Assembly: GCF_001006285.1 (NCBI RefSeq)
Contig: NZ_LBBT01000222.1
Coordinates: forward strand, 1-35,476
From: Paraclostridium benzoelyticum
GTDB lineage: Bacteria; Bacillota; Clostridia; Peptostreptococcales; Peptostreptococcaceae
DNA length: 35,476 nucleotides
Direction of reading: 5' to 3'
The notes under the pieces are model-generated. The model did no database searches. It was given only the letters and a program-made list of their open reading frames with translations, and was not told the DNA's origin. This document shows positions 1-7,918 of this stretch, in pieces. The translations under genes were made by a program, and so were the position numbers. Numbering within the stretch: position 1 is the first letter of the stretch; every line of letters starts with the position of its first letter.

Positions 1-37
1 TTATTTTACACTTTTGTAAACCTTTAGAAATCCTAAT

Positions 38-74
38 AAAGAGCAATGTATATAAATTATATACATTGCTCTTT
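38..74 (-). terminator. Intrinsic terminator after spoVD (possibly bidirectional)
   Basis: An almost perfect inverted repeat, with 18-base arms at 38-55 and 57-74, lies about 70 bases past the spoVD stop. The arms end in AAA/TTT, so the U-rich tract forms part of the stem. The symmetry would let it act on transcripts from either side. Confidence 0.6.
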
Positions 75-143
75 AAATTATTAACTCATTAATTATATAC
101 TATATATTAATATTTTTGAAGATGTTTATTCCTATATTATCTT

Positions 144-2123
144 TTAATTATCTGTGTAAATTACTATTCCAGAATCTTGTGGTACTTCTGATCCTGCAGG
201 AGGGAAAATTTCTTTAACCTTTGCACTTCCATCAACCTCTGTGTCTGTGTCTTGTATCGGTTTTAATTTATTTTCTTCTAATACCTTTAAAGCATCCTCT
301 ATACTTAAATCAATAATATTTGGTACTTTTACCTTAGGTTTTTCATATTCTTGCTTTTCTTCATCAGTATATTTAGGTTCAACCCCTAAATATTTTAGGG
401 AATCATTCATTATTTCTTTTACTATAGGTCCTGCTGTTGTACTACCAAATGCACTAACACCAGTTGGTTCATCTACTATAGCTAATACTACTATTTGTGG
501 ATCATCACAAGGAGCTATCCCTACAAAGGAGCATATATATTTGCCTTGTGCATACTTACCATCTATAACCTTTTGTGCTGTTCCTGTTTTACCACCTATT
601 TTAAATCCAGGTATATATGCAGCTTTACCAGACCCTTCACTTACAACAGATTCAGCTATTTCTAGCATTTTTTTAGATGTATCTTCTGATATTACTTGTC
701 TAACTACCTTTGGCTTTATATTTTCTGTTACGTTTCCTTGATTATCAACTTTTGATTTAACTACTCTAGGCTCCATAAGTTTTCCATCATTTGCTATAGC
801 ACCTATTGCGCTTATTAACTGCATAGGAGTAACTGATATAGATTGACCAAATGATATAGTCGCTAACTCTACAGGTCCTACATTTTTTTCATTATATAAA
901 ATACCTTTAGCTTCTCCAGGTAAATCTATATTAGTTTTATCCATGAATCCAAATCCTTCTATATAATCATACATCTTAGACACACCTAATCTTTGCCCTA
1001 ACTCAACAAAAACTGGGTTACAAGAATTTTGAACTGCCTGTTTAAATTCTTGAGCTCCATGTGGTCTATAGTGTCTCCAACATTTCAATTTTCTTCCACC
1101 TACGGTAACACTACCTGTACATACAAACTTTTCCCCATCTTTTATAACTCCTTCTTCTACAGATGCAGATGATGTTATAAGTTTGAAAGTAGATCCTGGC
1201 TCATACGTATCACTAACTGCAGGATTTCTCCACATTGAGAAATATCCTTTTATTTTATCTTTATCACTATATTTTTCAAGTTCTTCTTCGTAGTATGGAT
1301 ATATAGGTGTTCTTGAGTCATTTGGGTCATAGTCAGGCTTCGAAGCCATAGATAAAATGTCACCAGTTTTCGGATCTAAAGCTATTGCCGTAACTCTTTT
1401 AGCATTATTTAGTTCATAAGCTTTTTGAACCGCTTTTTCAGTATAGTGTTGAATTACTTCATCTATGCTAAGAACTAACCCATTTCCTTGCACCGGCTCA
1501 TAATATTTTTCCATTCCATGAGGAATTTCTCTTCCTGATGCATCAGTACTAACAATTAATCTTCCTGGTTTTCCCTTTAGATGTTTGTCATATTCCATCT
1601 CTATACCCGCAATTCCAGTTGCATCATCCGACGTATGTCCTATTACATATGGGGCAAAATTTCCATACGGATAATATCTTTGATTATCCTCAGCTACCCA
1701 TATACCAGGTAATTTAGAATCCCTTATTTTTTCTGCTGTTTTATCATCTATCCATCTTTTTACTTTTACTAAAGCCATGTTTTTCTTTTTAAGCAATTTT
1801 AAAACGTCATCATAGTCTTCACCTATCATTTCAGATATTAACTTAGCTGATTTTTCTTTGTCTTTAACTTCAACCGGTTTAGCCCAAACAGTATACTTAG
1901 TAACACTTACAGCTAGTTCTTTCATATTTCTATCATATATAGTACCTCTTTTAGGTTCTATTGGTATGTCTCTTGTTTGCTGATCTAAAGCTTTTTCTGT
2001 AAGCCAATCCCCTTTAATTATTTGTAAGTATCCAGTCCTAAATATAAGCATCGTAAAAACAAAGCATGCTAGTATTAAAACAATTACTAACCTTTTTTTA
2101 CTCAATCTCTTTATTTTACTCAA
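144..2123 (-). CDS. spoVD: SpoVD-type class B penicillin-binding protein with one PASTA domain
   Basis: This is a peptidoglycan transpeptidase that cross-links glycan strands outside the membrane. SpoVD homologues act in spore cortex synthesis. An N-terminal membrane anchor spans residues 11-28, followed by the PBP dimerisation domain and the transpeptidase domain. The catalytic triad motifs are visible: SxxK at S311-K314 (GSTFK), SxN at S367-N369 (SCN) and KTG at 512-514. A single PASTA domain occupies about residues 598-658. The start is a TTG at 2123, preceded by AGGGGGGA, which overlaps the ftsL stop. It is co-transcribed with the upstream ftsL-like gene. A vegetative FtsI paralogue is possible, but the length, PASTA tail and position after rsmH and ftsL match clostridial SpoVD. 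Confidence 0.88.
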   Translation of the reverse strand: MSKIKRLSKKRLVIVLILACFVFTMLIFRTGYLQIIKGDWLTEKALDQQTRDIPIEPKRGTIYDRNMKELAVSVTKYTVWAKPVEVKDKEKSAKLISEMIGEDYDDVLKLLKKKNMALVKVKRWIDDKTAEKIRDSKLPGIWVAEDNQRYYPYGNFAPYVIGHTSDDATGIAGIEMEYDKHLKGKPGRLIVSTDASGREIPHGMEKYYEPVQGNGLVLSIDEVIQHYTEKAVQKAYELNNAKRVTAIALDPKTGDILSMASKPDYDPNDSRTPIYPYYEEELEKYSDKDKIKGYFSMWRNPAVSDTYEPGSTFKLITSSASVEEGVIKDGEKFVCTGSVTVGGRKLKCWRHYRPHGAQEFKQAVQNSCNPVFVELGQRLGVSKMYDYIEGFGFMDKTNIDLPGEAKGILYNEKNVGPVELATISFGQSISVTPMQLISAIGAIANDGKLMEPRVVKSKVDNQGNVTENIKPKVVRQVISEDTSKKMLEIAESVVSEGSGKAAYIPGFKIGGKTGTAQKVIDGKYAQGKYICSFVGIAPCDDPQIVVLAIVDEPTGVSAFGSTTAGPIVKEIMNDSLKYLGVEPKYTDEEKQEYEKPKVKVPNIIDLSIEDALKVLEENKLKPIQDTDTEVDGSAKVKEIFPPAGSEVPQDSGIVIYTDN

Positions 2124-2134
2124 GCAAATCCCCC

Positions 2135-2491
2135 CTAATTAGGTACTTCTATGTACTTCATCTGACTTTCTTTAGGATAGTCCATCCCTAATTTCTCATT
2201 AGCTTTATTTTCTATATCTCTACTTCTAGTTAATAAATCTACATCTACTTGTAAATTTTCTTTTTCTATAGTTTTATTATGTAATTCAGACTCTAAATCC
2301 CCGATTTTATATTTTAATTTTGCAACTTCACTATAACCATACATACACGCAAAAATTATACAACAAGCACTTGCTACAGCTCCTAACTTTATAACCCACT
2401 TTGTAATTTTTTTTATCATTCTTCTTTTATAGATATTCTTTTTATTTGCTCTATATTCATTTATATCTTTTATTTTATTTTTTCTTTTCAT
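2135..2491 (-). CDS. FtsL-like cell division protein
   Basis: A 118-residue bitopic protein with a very basic cytoplasmic N-terminus (about residues 1-30, rich in K and R), one membrane segment at about 33-52, and an extracytoplasmic region of about 55-95 with heptad-like leucines that should form a coiled coil. This is the architecture of FtsL/DivIC proteins, which bridge divisome components to the septal PBP. Sequence conservation in this family is poor, so the call rests on size, topology and position between rsmH and the PBP gene, the classical mra/dcw cluster order. The start has AAGGGGATAT upstream. Only 11 bases separate it from spoVD. Confidence 0.75.
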   Translation of the reverse strand: MKRKNKIKDINEYRANKKNIYKRRMIKKITKWVIKLGAVASACCIIFACMYGYSEVAKLKYKIGDLESELHNKTIEKENLQVDVDLLTRSRDIENKANEKLGMDYPKESQMKYIEVPN

Positions 2492-2590
2492 ACATATCCC
2501 CTTACTTTTTTATAAATAAATAGATATATATTATATTTAACTTTCTATATACTCCTTCCTTTTTAGTCTTAATACAAAATTAAAACAATA

Positions 2591-2624
2591 AAAAACAAAA
2601 AAGTCTAAGCTTTCGCTTAGACTT
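2591..2624 (-). terminator. Strong intrinsic terminator after rsmH
   Basis: On the minus strand a 10-bp perfect stem (2601-2610 with 2615-2624) closes a GAAA tetraloop and is followed by a T tract with one G. It starts one base after the rsmH stop codon, so ftsL-spoVD should depend on its own promoter in the AT-rich gap at 2492-2590, where I see a TATAAT-like box but no good -35. Confidence 0.85.
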
Positions 2625-3560
2625 CTATATTCTTTCAGCAACCCTTAATTTTGCACTTCTAGATCTTGGGTTTTCTTCGATTTCTTTGTCTGTTGGTAAT
2701 ATTGGTTTTCTAGTTATAACTTTGACTAAAGCTTCTTTATCGCACTGGCATATAGGAATATGTGGTGGACATATGCAATCTGTTGCTAAATCTCTAAATG
2801 CATTTTTTACAATCCTATCTTCTAAAGAGTGGAAAGTTATTATACATATTCTTCCGCCCTCATTCATAATAGAAGCTGCATCATCTATCATCTCAGTTAT
2901 AACACCTAATTCATTATTCACTTCTATTCTTATAGCCTGGAAAGTTCTTTTGGCTGGATGCGGACCATCTATTCTAGCTTTCTTAGGTATAGCTTTTTTT
3001 ATAATTTCAACTAATTCACCTGTAGTTTCTATGTTCTTTTCTTTACGTCCTTCTACTATGAACTTAGCTATACGTTTAGCCCAATTATCTTCTCCATAAT
3101 CTTTTATTATTTTTGATAATTCCGCTTCACTATATGTGTTTACAACATCATAAGCTGAAAAACTGCATCTTATATCCATTCTCATATCTAAAGGTGCATC
3201 TTGCATATATGAAAACCCTCTATCAGCCTCATCTAATTGGTGTGATGAAACACCTAAATCCGCTAGAACCCCATCCACTTTATATACACCTATTTTTTCT
3301 AATTCATTTTTTAAATTTTGAAAATTACTGTGCACAAACTTTACTCTATCGCTATATTCACTCAATCTTTCTTTTGCTGTATTTATAGCGTTTATATCTT
3401 GGTCAAATCCTATAAAAAGTCCATCCTTAGAAAGTCTTTTTACTATTTCTTTGGAGTGGCCTGCACCACCCATTGTACAATCAACATATACTCCATCTGG
3501 TTTTATGTTTAAATTATCAATACACTCATCTAAAAGTACCGATACGTGATGAAATTCCAT
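2625..3560 (-). CDS. rsmH: 16S rRNA (cytosine-1402 N4)-methyltransferase RsmH
   Basis: RsmH (formerly MraW) transfers a methyl group from S-adenosylmethionine to N4 of C1402 in the 16S rRNA decoding centre. The 311-residue length is normal for the family. Visible hallmarks are the N-terminal [10 protein letters not shown], the SAM-binding [10 protein letters not shown] loop near residue 28, the [14 protein letters not shown] motif, the [15 protein letters not shown] block and the [12 protein letters not shown] motif near the C-terminus. Its ribosome binding site (AAGGAGCG) lies inside the last codons of lgt, four bases upstream, so translation of the two is probably coupled. Confidence 0.97.
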   Translation of the reverse strand: MEFHHVSVLLDECIDNLNIKPDGVYVDCTMGGAGHSKEIVKRLSKDGLFIGFDQDINAINTAKERLSEYSDRVKFVHSNFQNLKNELEKIGVYKVDGVLADLGVSSHQLDEADRGFSYMQDAPLDMRMDIRCSFSAYDVVNTYSEAELSKIIKDYGEDNWAKRIAKFIVEGRKEKNIETTGELVEIIKKAIPKKARIDGPHPAKRTFQAIRIEVNNELGVITEMIDDAASIMNEGGRICIITFHSLEDRIVKNAFRDLATDCICPPHIPICQCDKEALVKVITRKPILPTDKEIEENPRSRSAKLRVAERI

Positions 3561-3563
3561 ATT

Positions 3564-4319
3564 TTATCGCTCCTTAATATCATCTATTTCTTTTTTATTT
3601 TTCCTTGATAAATATAGGTGGACTATTATTCCTCCTATTACGCCTGCTAAACTTATAACTTGAGCCATTCTAAGAGGCCCTATCATAAGGCTATCCGTTC
3701 TAAGCCCTTCTATAAAAAATCTTCCTAAAGAATATAGTATAGCATATAAAACTATAATTTGACCCTCATAAGATTTCTTTTTTCTAAATATACATAGGAA
3801 TATAAATATACCAAAATCCCATATAGATTCATATAGAAAAGTTGGATGTACTTTTACTCCATCCACCATTATTCCCCATGGTAAATTAGTTGGTCCTCCA
3901 TGAGCTTCTTTATTTATAAAATTGCCCCATCTTCCTATAGCTTGAGCTAAAGGCATTCCAAGTATAACAGTATCTGCTAATTTTAGAAAATTAATCTTCT
4001 TATATCTAGAGAATATATATCCTGCTAATATTCCACCTATTAAAGCTCCATGTATTGCCATTCCACCACCTCTAAAATTGAATATTTGAGATGGGTTATT
4101 AGAATAATATTCCCAATTAAATATTACGTAATACAATCTGGCACTTATTAGTCCTACCGGAATTGCAATAATTGCTAAATCTAATATATCATCTTCTTTG
4201 ATTCCAACTCTTTTAGCCTCTTTCAATGCTATTAATGTACCTAAAATCATACCTGTGGCCATAAGTATTCCATACCACATTACATCTATTCCAAATATAG
4301 TAAATGCAATTCTATCCAT
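3564..4319 (-). CDS. lgt: Prolipoprotein diacylglyceryl transferase Lgt
   Basis: Lgt moves diacylglycerol from phosphatidylglycerol to the lipobox cysteine of prolipoproteins in the cytoplasmic membrane, the first step of lipoprotein maturation. The 251-residue protein is polytopic, with about seven hydrophobic segments. It carries the family signature GRWGNFINKEAHG near residues 129-141, with the conserved Arg, Asn and Glu, and an upstream ARLYYVIF motif containing a conserved Arg/Tyr. The C-terminal FFIEGLRTDS motif is also typical. It lies 10 bases after the PHP phosphatase gene and 3 bases before rsmH, in one operon. Confidence 0.96.
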   Translation of the reverse strand: MDRIAFTIFGIDVMWYGILMATGMILGTLIALKEAKRVGIKEDDILDLAIIAIPVGLISARLYYVIFNWEYYSNNPSQIFNFRGGGMAIHGALIGGILAGYIFSRYKKINFLKLADTVILGMPLAQAIGRWGNFINKEAHGGPTNLPWGIMVDGVKVHPTFLYESIWDFGIFIFLCIFRKKKSYEGQIIVLYAILYSLGRFFIEGLRTDSLMIGPLRMAQVISLAGVIGGIIVHLYLSRKNKKEIDDIKER

Positions 4320-4329
4320 AAACTGATCC

Positions 4330-5109
4330 CTACCTTTTAAATAGTCTTTTAAATAAATTTTTCTTTTCTATGTACTTTGTTGGTTCTAAAATGCATATAT
4401 CTTTATTTTCTAAAATACATTTTTGATTTTCTTCAAATATATTTTTTGCATTTTCTTCTCCATATTGCTTACTTATGTAATCATATACTTCTTTAATTAG
4501 TGGTCTTCTCTTTGTACTACTATGTGCATCTGTCGCTATAAAGTGAGCCATATTATTTTCTAGTAAAATTTTACTAGTTTTCTCTGCCTCTTTCCCATTT
4601 TTACCTATTACACTAGCTCCATTCAATTGAATTAAAGCTCCCTCATTTATACAATCATATATAATATTTGGATTCTCTTGTACTTTAGAATACCTTTCTA
4701 CATGTGCTAGTATAGGAATGTGTTTTTTTAACTTTAATTCATACACTATATCTGCTAAATTATTAGGAAAATTATTAGGTGAAAACTCAACTAATATATA
4801 TTTACTATTATTTAGGCTATGAAACTCTAATTTTTCAAAATCACCTAATAAATCGTCTGTAAAGTAAAGCTCATTTCCTAAAAAAACTTCGATATCTATA
4901 TTTTCATCTTTTAATTTTTGGTTAAAGCTTTTTAATATTATTTTTAACTCTTCTCCACTTTTATATTTAAAATCTGGATGATAGTGGGATGTATTAATTA
5001 TCTTTTTAATTCCTTCGTCTTGTGCTATTTTTGCCATTTCTATAGATTCTTCTAAGCTTTTTGACCCATCATCTACTTGCGGCAATATATGACAATGTAT
5101 ATCTATCAT
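4330..5109 (-). CDS. CpsB/YwqE-type PHP-domain protein-tyrosine phosphatase
   Basis: A 259-residue PHP-fold metal-dependent phosphatase of the CpsB/CapC/YwqE family, which removes phosphate from tyrosines of bacterial tyrosine kinases and capsule regulators. Metal-binding motifs are clear: IDIHCHILPQVDDG at residues 2-15, NTSHYHPDF around 39-47, LGNELYF around 78, ILAHVERYS around 135 and FIATDAHSSTKRRP around 190. The usual partner, a BY-kinase or capsule operon, is absent here; the gene instead heads an operon with lgt and rsmH. A GGAGGGAG ribosome binding site supports the start. The substrate cannot be inferred. Confidence 0.88.
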   Translation of the reverse strand: MIDIHCHILPQVDDGSKSLEESIEMAKIAQDEGIKKIINTSHYHPDFKYKSGEELKIILKSFNQKLKDENIDIEVFLGNELYFTDDLLGDFEKLEFHSLNNSKYILVEFSPNNFPNNLADIVYELKLKKHIPILAHVERYSKVQENPNIIYDCINEGALIQLNGASVIGKNGKEAEKTSKILLENNMAHFIATDAHSSTKRRPLIKEVYDYISKQYGEENAKNIFEENQKCILENKDICILEPTKYIEKKNLFKRLFKR

Positions 5110-5136
5110 TTAGCTCTCCCTCCTTTTATAAACTAA

Positions 5137-5165
5137 ATGATACCATATTACCTATAAACCATCAA
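5137..5165 (-). promoter_or_regulatory. Sigma-A-type promoter of the PHP phosphatase-lgt-rsmH operon
   Basis: On the minus strand TTGATG (5160-5165) and TATCAT (5137-5142) are separated by 17 bases. A TGG directly before the -10 gives an extended -10 element. It lies about 30 bases upstream of the start codon. Confidence 0.65.
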
Positions 5166-5320
5166 TTTTCTTTAACTATTTCACTTTAAAACAAAGCTTT
5201 TTTGAGCTTAAAAAATATAAAACTTATATACCTAATTCTTATATATTGTACATAATTATTCCATAGGTGTGCTAAAAATTCGCTTCGCTCATATCGCCAA
5301 CACCTTCTTCTGTTGCGTAA

Positions 5321-5346
5321 AAAAAGTGCTATAATTAGCACTTTTT
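5321..5346 (-). terminator. Intrinsic terminator after the M16 peptidase genes
   Basis: Perfect 11-bp arms, 5321-5331 and 5336-5346, enclose a 4-base loop; on the minus strand the stem runs into a seven-T tract. It lies five bases past the stop of the downstream M16 gene. Confidence 0.85.
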
Positions 5347-5350
5347 AAAT

Positions 5351-6637
5351 TTACTTAGGTTCTACTATTGAAATTACACAATACTCTTCTTTTAAATGAT
5401 TTTTTAATCTTTCTTCCACTTCTTTAAACTCTACTTCCTTAATAACATCCAAATAATCTAATAAGTTTATATCTTTAAACTTATATGCTATAAAATTATT
5501 AGCTATAAAGTTTACTGAATCAAAGTATTTTATAAATTGACCCATTTTTTTCTTTTTTATTCTATTGAAATCTTCCTCACATAATCCTTCTTTTTGATAC
5601 TTAGTTATATGCTTTAATATAACATCTTTTACTTTCATAGGACTTTCGGATTCTCCTCCTATTAAAGTAAAGGCATAGTCAATTTGAGATGTAAATCCAC
5701 ATCCAAAATTGTCATTTACCAGTCCACTCATATATAACTCATCAAATATTTCACTACCTCTTTTAAAGATCATATCTAAAAGAATTTCTGTAACAACTTC
5801 TTTACGAAGAAGTTCTCTCCCTTTAATTCCTACGTTATCATCTTTAAATCCTATATTAAACATAGGCATTGATATAGGGAAATTTGCAACTACCTCTTTT
5901 TTATTTATTTCTTTAGATTCTTGAGGATAAAATCTTTTTATACTATGATCTAGTTTTTCTATATCAATATGATTGCTTTTTTTGATACTTTCCATAACTT
6001 TATCAACTTCGACATCACCTACTACAAATAAAGCCATATTTCCCGGGTTATAAAATGTATTATAACATTTATAAAGTTCATCTTTTGTAATTTTATATAT
6101 ACTTTCCACAGTTCCTGCTATATCAACATTTACAGGATAATCCTTGTACATCGCTCTTAAGCAATTGAAATATACATTCCAGTCAGGATCATCATTATAC
6201 ATTTTTATTTCCTGCTCAATTATTCCTTTTTCTTTCTCTACATTCTCATCTGTAAAGTATGGAGTTTGTACATAATCTATAAGATGTTCTAAACTTTCAT
6301 AAAAATTATCTGTGCAAGAAAATAAATATGCAGTCATAGTAAAATTAGTATATGCATTTGCACTAGCTCCTAACTTAGAAAATTTATCAAATGCATTTCC
6401 ACCATCTGGTTGCTCGAACATTTTATGTTCTAAAAAATGTGCTATACCTTCATTTACTCTGAATTTTTCATTTTCATTTATAGGAATAAATTCTAATTCG
6501 TTAGATCCATAATTAGTAGCTAACACTGCAAATTTTTTCATAAACCCTTTTTTAGGCATAAAATATACATCAAGTCCATTTTCTAATTTTTCATAATAAA
6601 GTTCTTCTTTTAATATATCGTTAACTATCTTTTCCAT
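5351..6637 (-). CDS. M16 family zinc peptidase, catalytic-type subunit (YmfH-like)
   Basis: A 428-residue member of the M16 (insulinase/processing peptidase) family. It has the inverted zinc motif HxxEH in GIAHFLEHKMFE at about residues 66-70, and the distal glutamate ligand in IEQEIKMYND about 75 residues later, so it should bind zinc and be active. It resembles Bacillus YmfH, encoded next to YmfF. The partner gene 9 bases upstream encodes a related protein without the motif, which fits the known pairing of active and inactive M16 chains into one chamber. The start has AGGAGG six bases upstream. Substrate unknown. Confidence 0.88.
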   Translation of the reverse strand: MEKIVNDILKEELYYEKLENGLDVYFMPKKGFMKKFAVLATNYGSNELEFIPINENEKFRVNEGIAHFLEHKMFEQPDGGNAFDKFSKLGASANAYTNFTMTAYLFSCTDNFYESLEHLIDYVQTPYFTDENVEKEKGIIEQEIKMYNDDPDWNVYFNCLRAMYKDYPVNVDIAGTVESIYKITKDELYKCYNTFYNPGNMALFVVGDVEVDKVMESIKKSNHIDIEKLDHSIKRFYPQESKEINKKEVVANFPISMPMFNIGFKDDNVGIKGRELLRKEVVTEILLDMIFKRGSEIFDELYMSGLVNDNFGCGFTSQIDYAFTLIGGESESPMKVKDVILKHITKYQKEGLCEEDFNRIKKKKMGQFIKYFDSVNFIANNFIAYKFKDINLLDYLDVIKEVEFKEVEERLKNHLKEEYCVISIVEPK

Positions 6638-6646
6638 ATACTCCTC

Positions 6647-7909
6647 CTAATTTCTTAAGAAATAAATAGTATCTAATTGTAATTTTTTAAACACACTAAT
6701 AATTTCTTCTTTATTCACTTTTTCTACATAACTTATAATATCTTCTATGCTTAAATTTGTTTTACTTATATCCTGAGAAAATTTAAAATCAGATAATCCA
6801 CCTATACTATCTTTTAAAGATCTCATCGAACTTATAAGTGATATTTTACTATTTTCAAGTTCTTCGTCACTTATCTCTCCATTTATTATACTTTCTATCT
6901 GTTTTCTAACTAAATCTGTTGTTTTTTCATAATTTTGAGTTTCTATTCCTGAAGATATAAATAGTATTCCTTTATATTTTTCTATAGATGAATATATATA
7001 GTAACATAAGCTTTCTTTTTCTCTTATATTTATAAACATTTTAGAGTGTGGTCCTCCACCTAAAATATTGCATCCTACAACTAGAGGATAATAATTTTTT
7101 GCATCCGCAAAATCTGTATTCGTTCTATATCCCATAACCAATTTACCTTGAGTTATATCCATTTTATCAACTATATTTTTTATAGACTTAACATTTTTTT
7201 CATATTTCTCTCTAGGTATTTCTATAACTTTTTCTCTTTCAAATTTAAATTTATTTTTTATAATATCTATAACTTTTTCTTCATCAAATTCTCCTTCTAT
7301 AACAATATCGATAGGAGATGTTTTTAAAATATCTTTATAGTGATTGTATAGATCTTTACCATTTATTTTGTCAATTTCATCTAAATACCCATATTCACTT
7401 ATACTAAACTTTTCATCTTTGCACATTTCTTCAAAACATCTTTCTAGTGCATATCTTCCTTTGTCATTTATCTTCGCTTTTATTCTCTCAGCTAAGTTTT
7501 GTTTTTCTAATTTAAGATATTCCTCTTTAAAAGCACCATTTTCTATTAGTGGGTTATTTATTATTTCATTTAAAAATTCTATTGCATTTGTAAATATAGG
7601 TTCTTCTAGGTATTGTTCATTGGTTGTTACTAATTTTATATTTAAAACCTGTCTTTCACCTCTCTTACTTACATCAGCTAATATAGAAGCTCCATACAAA
7701 TCTTCTAATTTATTAGATATCTCTTTTAACGTTTTATATTTATCACTTGCATTAGTTATCATATTTGGAATTAACGCATTTTTTGTAGTCTCATTCTTGT
7801 CTAAAATCCTTTGTATGTATACGCTAACTAAATTTGTTTTAAATTTTTTAGACTTTATTAAAGTTAAATTTATATTTTCATCTAAATTTATTTTTTTTAT
7901 ATTCTCCAT
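6647..7909 (-). CDS. M16 family peptidase-like protein lacking the zinc motif (YmfF-like)
   Basis: A 420-residue M16-fold protein. The N-terminal region aligns by eye with active M16 chains (NALIPNMITNASDKYKTL in place of the zinc helix), but no HxxEH motif is present, so it is probably non-catalytic. The C-terminal half retains the M16 substrate-binding pattern, including LGGGPHSKMFINIREKESLCYYIYSS, the R/Y-type motif of the non-catalytic domain. It is 9 bases upstream of the active paralogue and 9 bases downstream of the chelatase-fold gene, and its start has AGGAGG. It probably forms a heterodimer with the downstream product. Confidence 0.84.
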   Translation of the reverse strand: MENIKKINLDENINLTLIKSKKFKTNLVSVYIQRILDKNETTKNALIPNMITNASDKYKTLKEISNKLEDLYGASILADVSKRGERQVLNIKLVTTNEQYLEEPIFTNAIEFLNEIINNPLIENGAFKEEYLKLEKQNLAERIKAKINDKGRYALERCFEEMCKDEKFSISEYGYLDEIDKINGKDLYNHYKDILKTSPIDIVIEGEFDEEKVIDIIKNKFKFEREKVIEIPREKYEKNVKSIKNIVDKMDITQGKLVMGYRTNTDFADAKNYYPLVVGCNILGGGPHSKMFINIREKESLCYYIYSSIEKYKGILFISSGIETQNYEKTTDLVRKQIESIINGEISDEELENSKISLISSMRSLKDSIGGLSDFKFSQDISKTNLSIEDIISYVEKVNKEEIISVFKKLQLDTIYFLRN

Positions 7910-7918
7910 ATAATCCTC

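Noticed and set aside
2545..2570. AAGGAAGGAG on the minus strand as the ribosome binding site of a small gene
   Set aside because: No ATG, GTG or TTG with an open frame follows at a usable distance.
7344..7913. Long open frame on the plus strand opposite the inactive M16 gene
   Set aside because: Low-complexity Ser/Leu/Phe/Ile-rich translation typical of the antisense of an AT-rich gene, and no ribosome binding site. Similar antisense frames opposite other genes were dismissed for the same reason.
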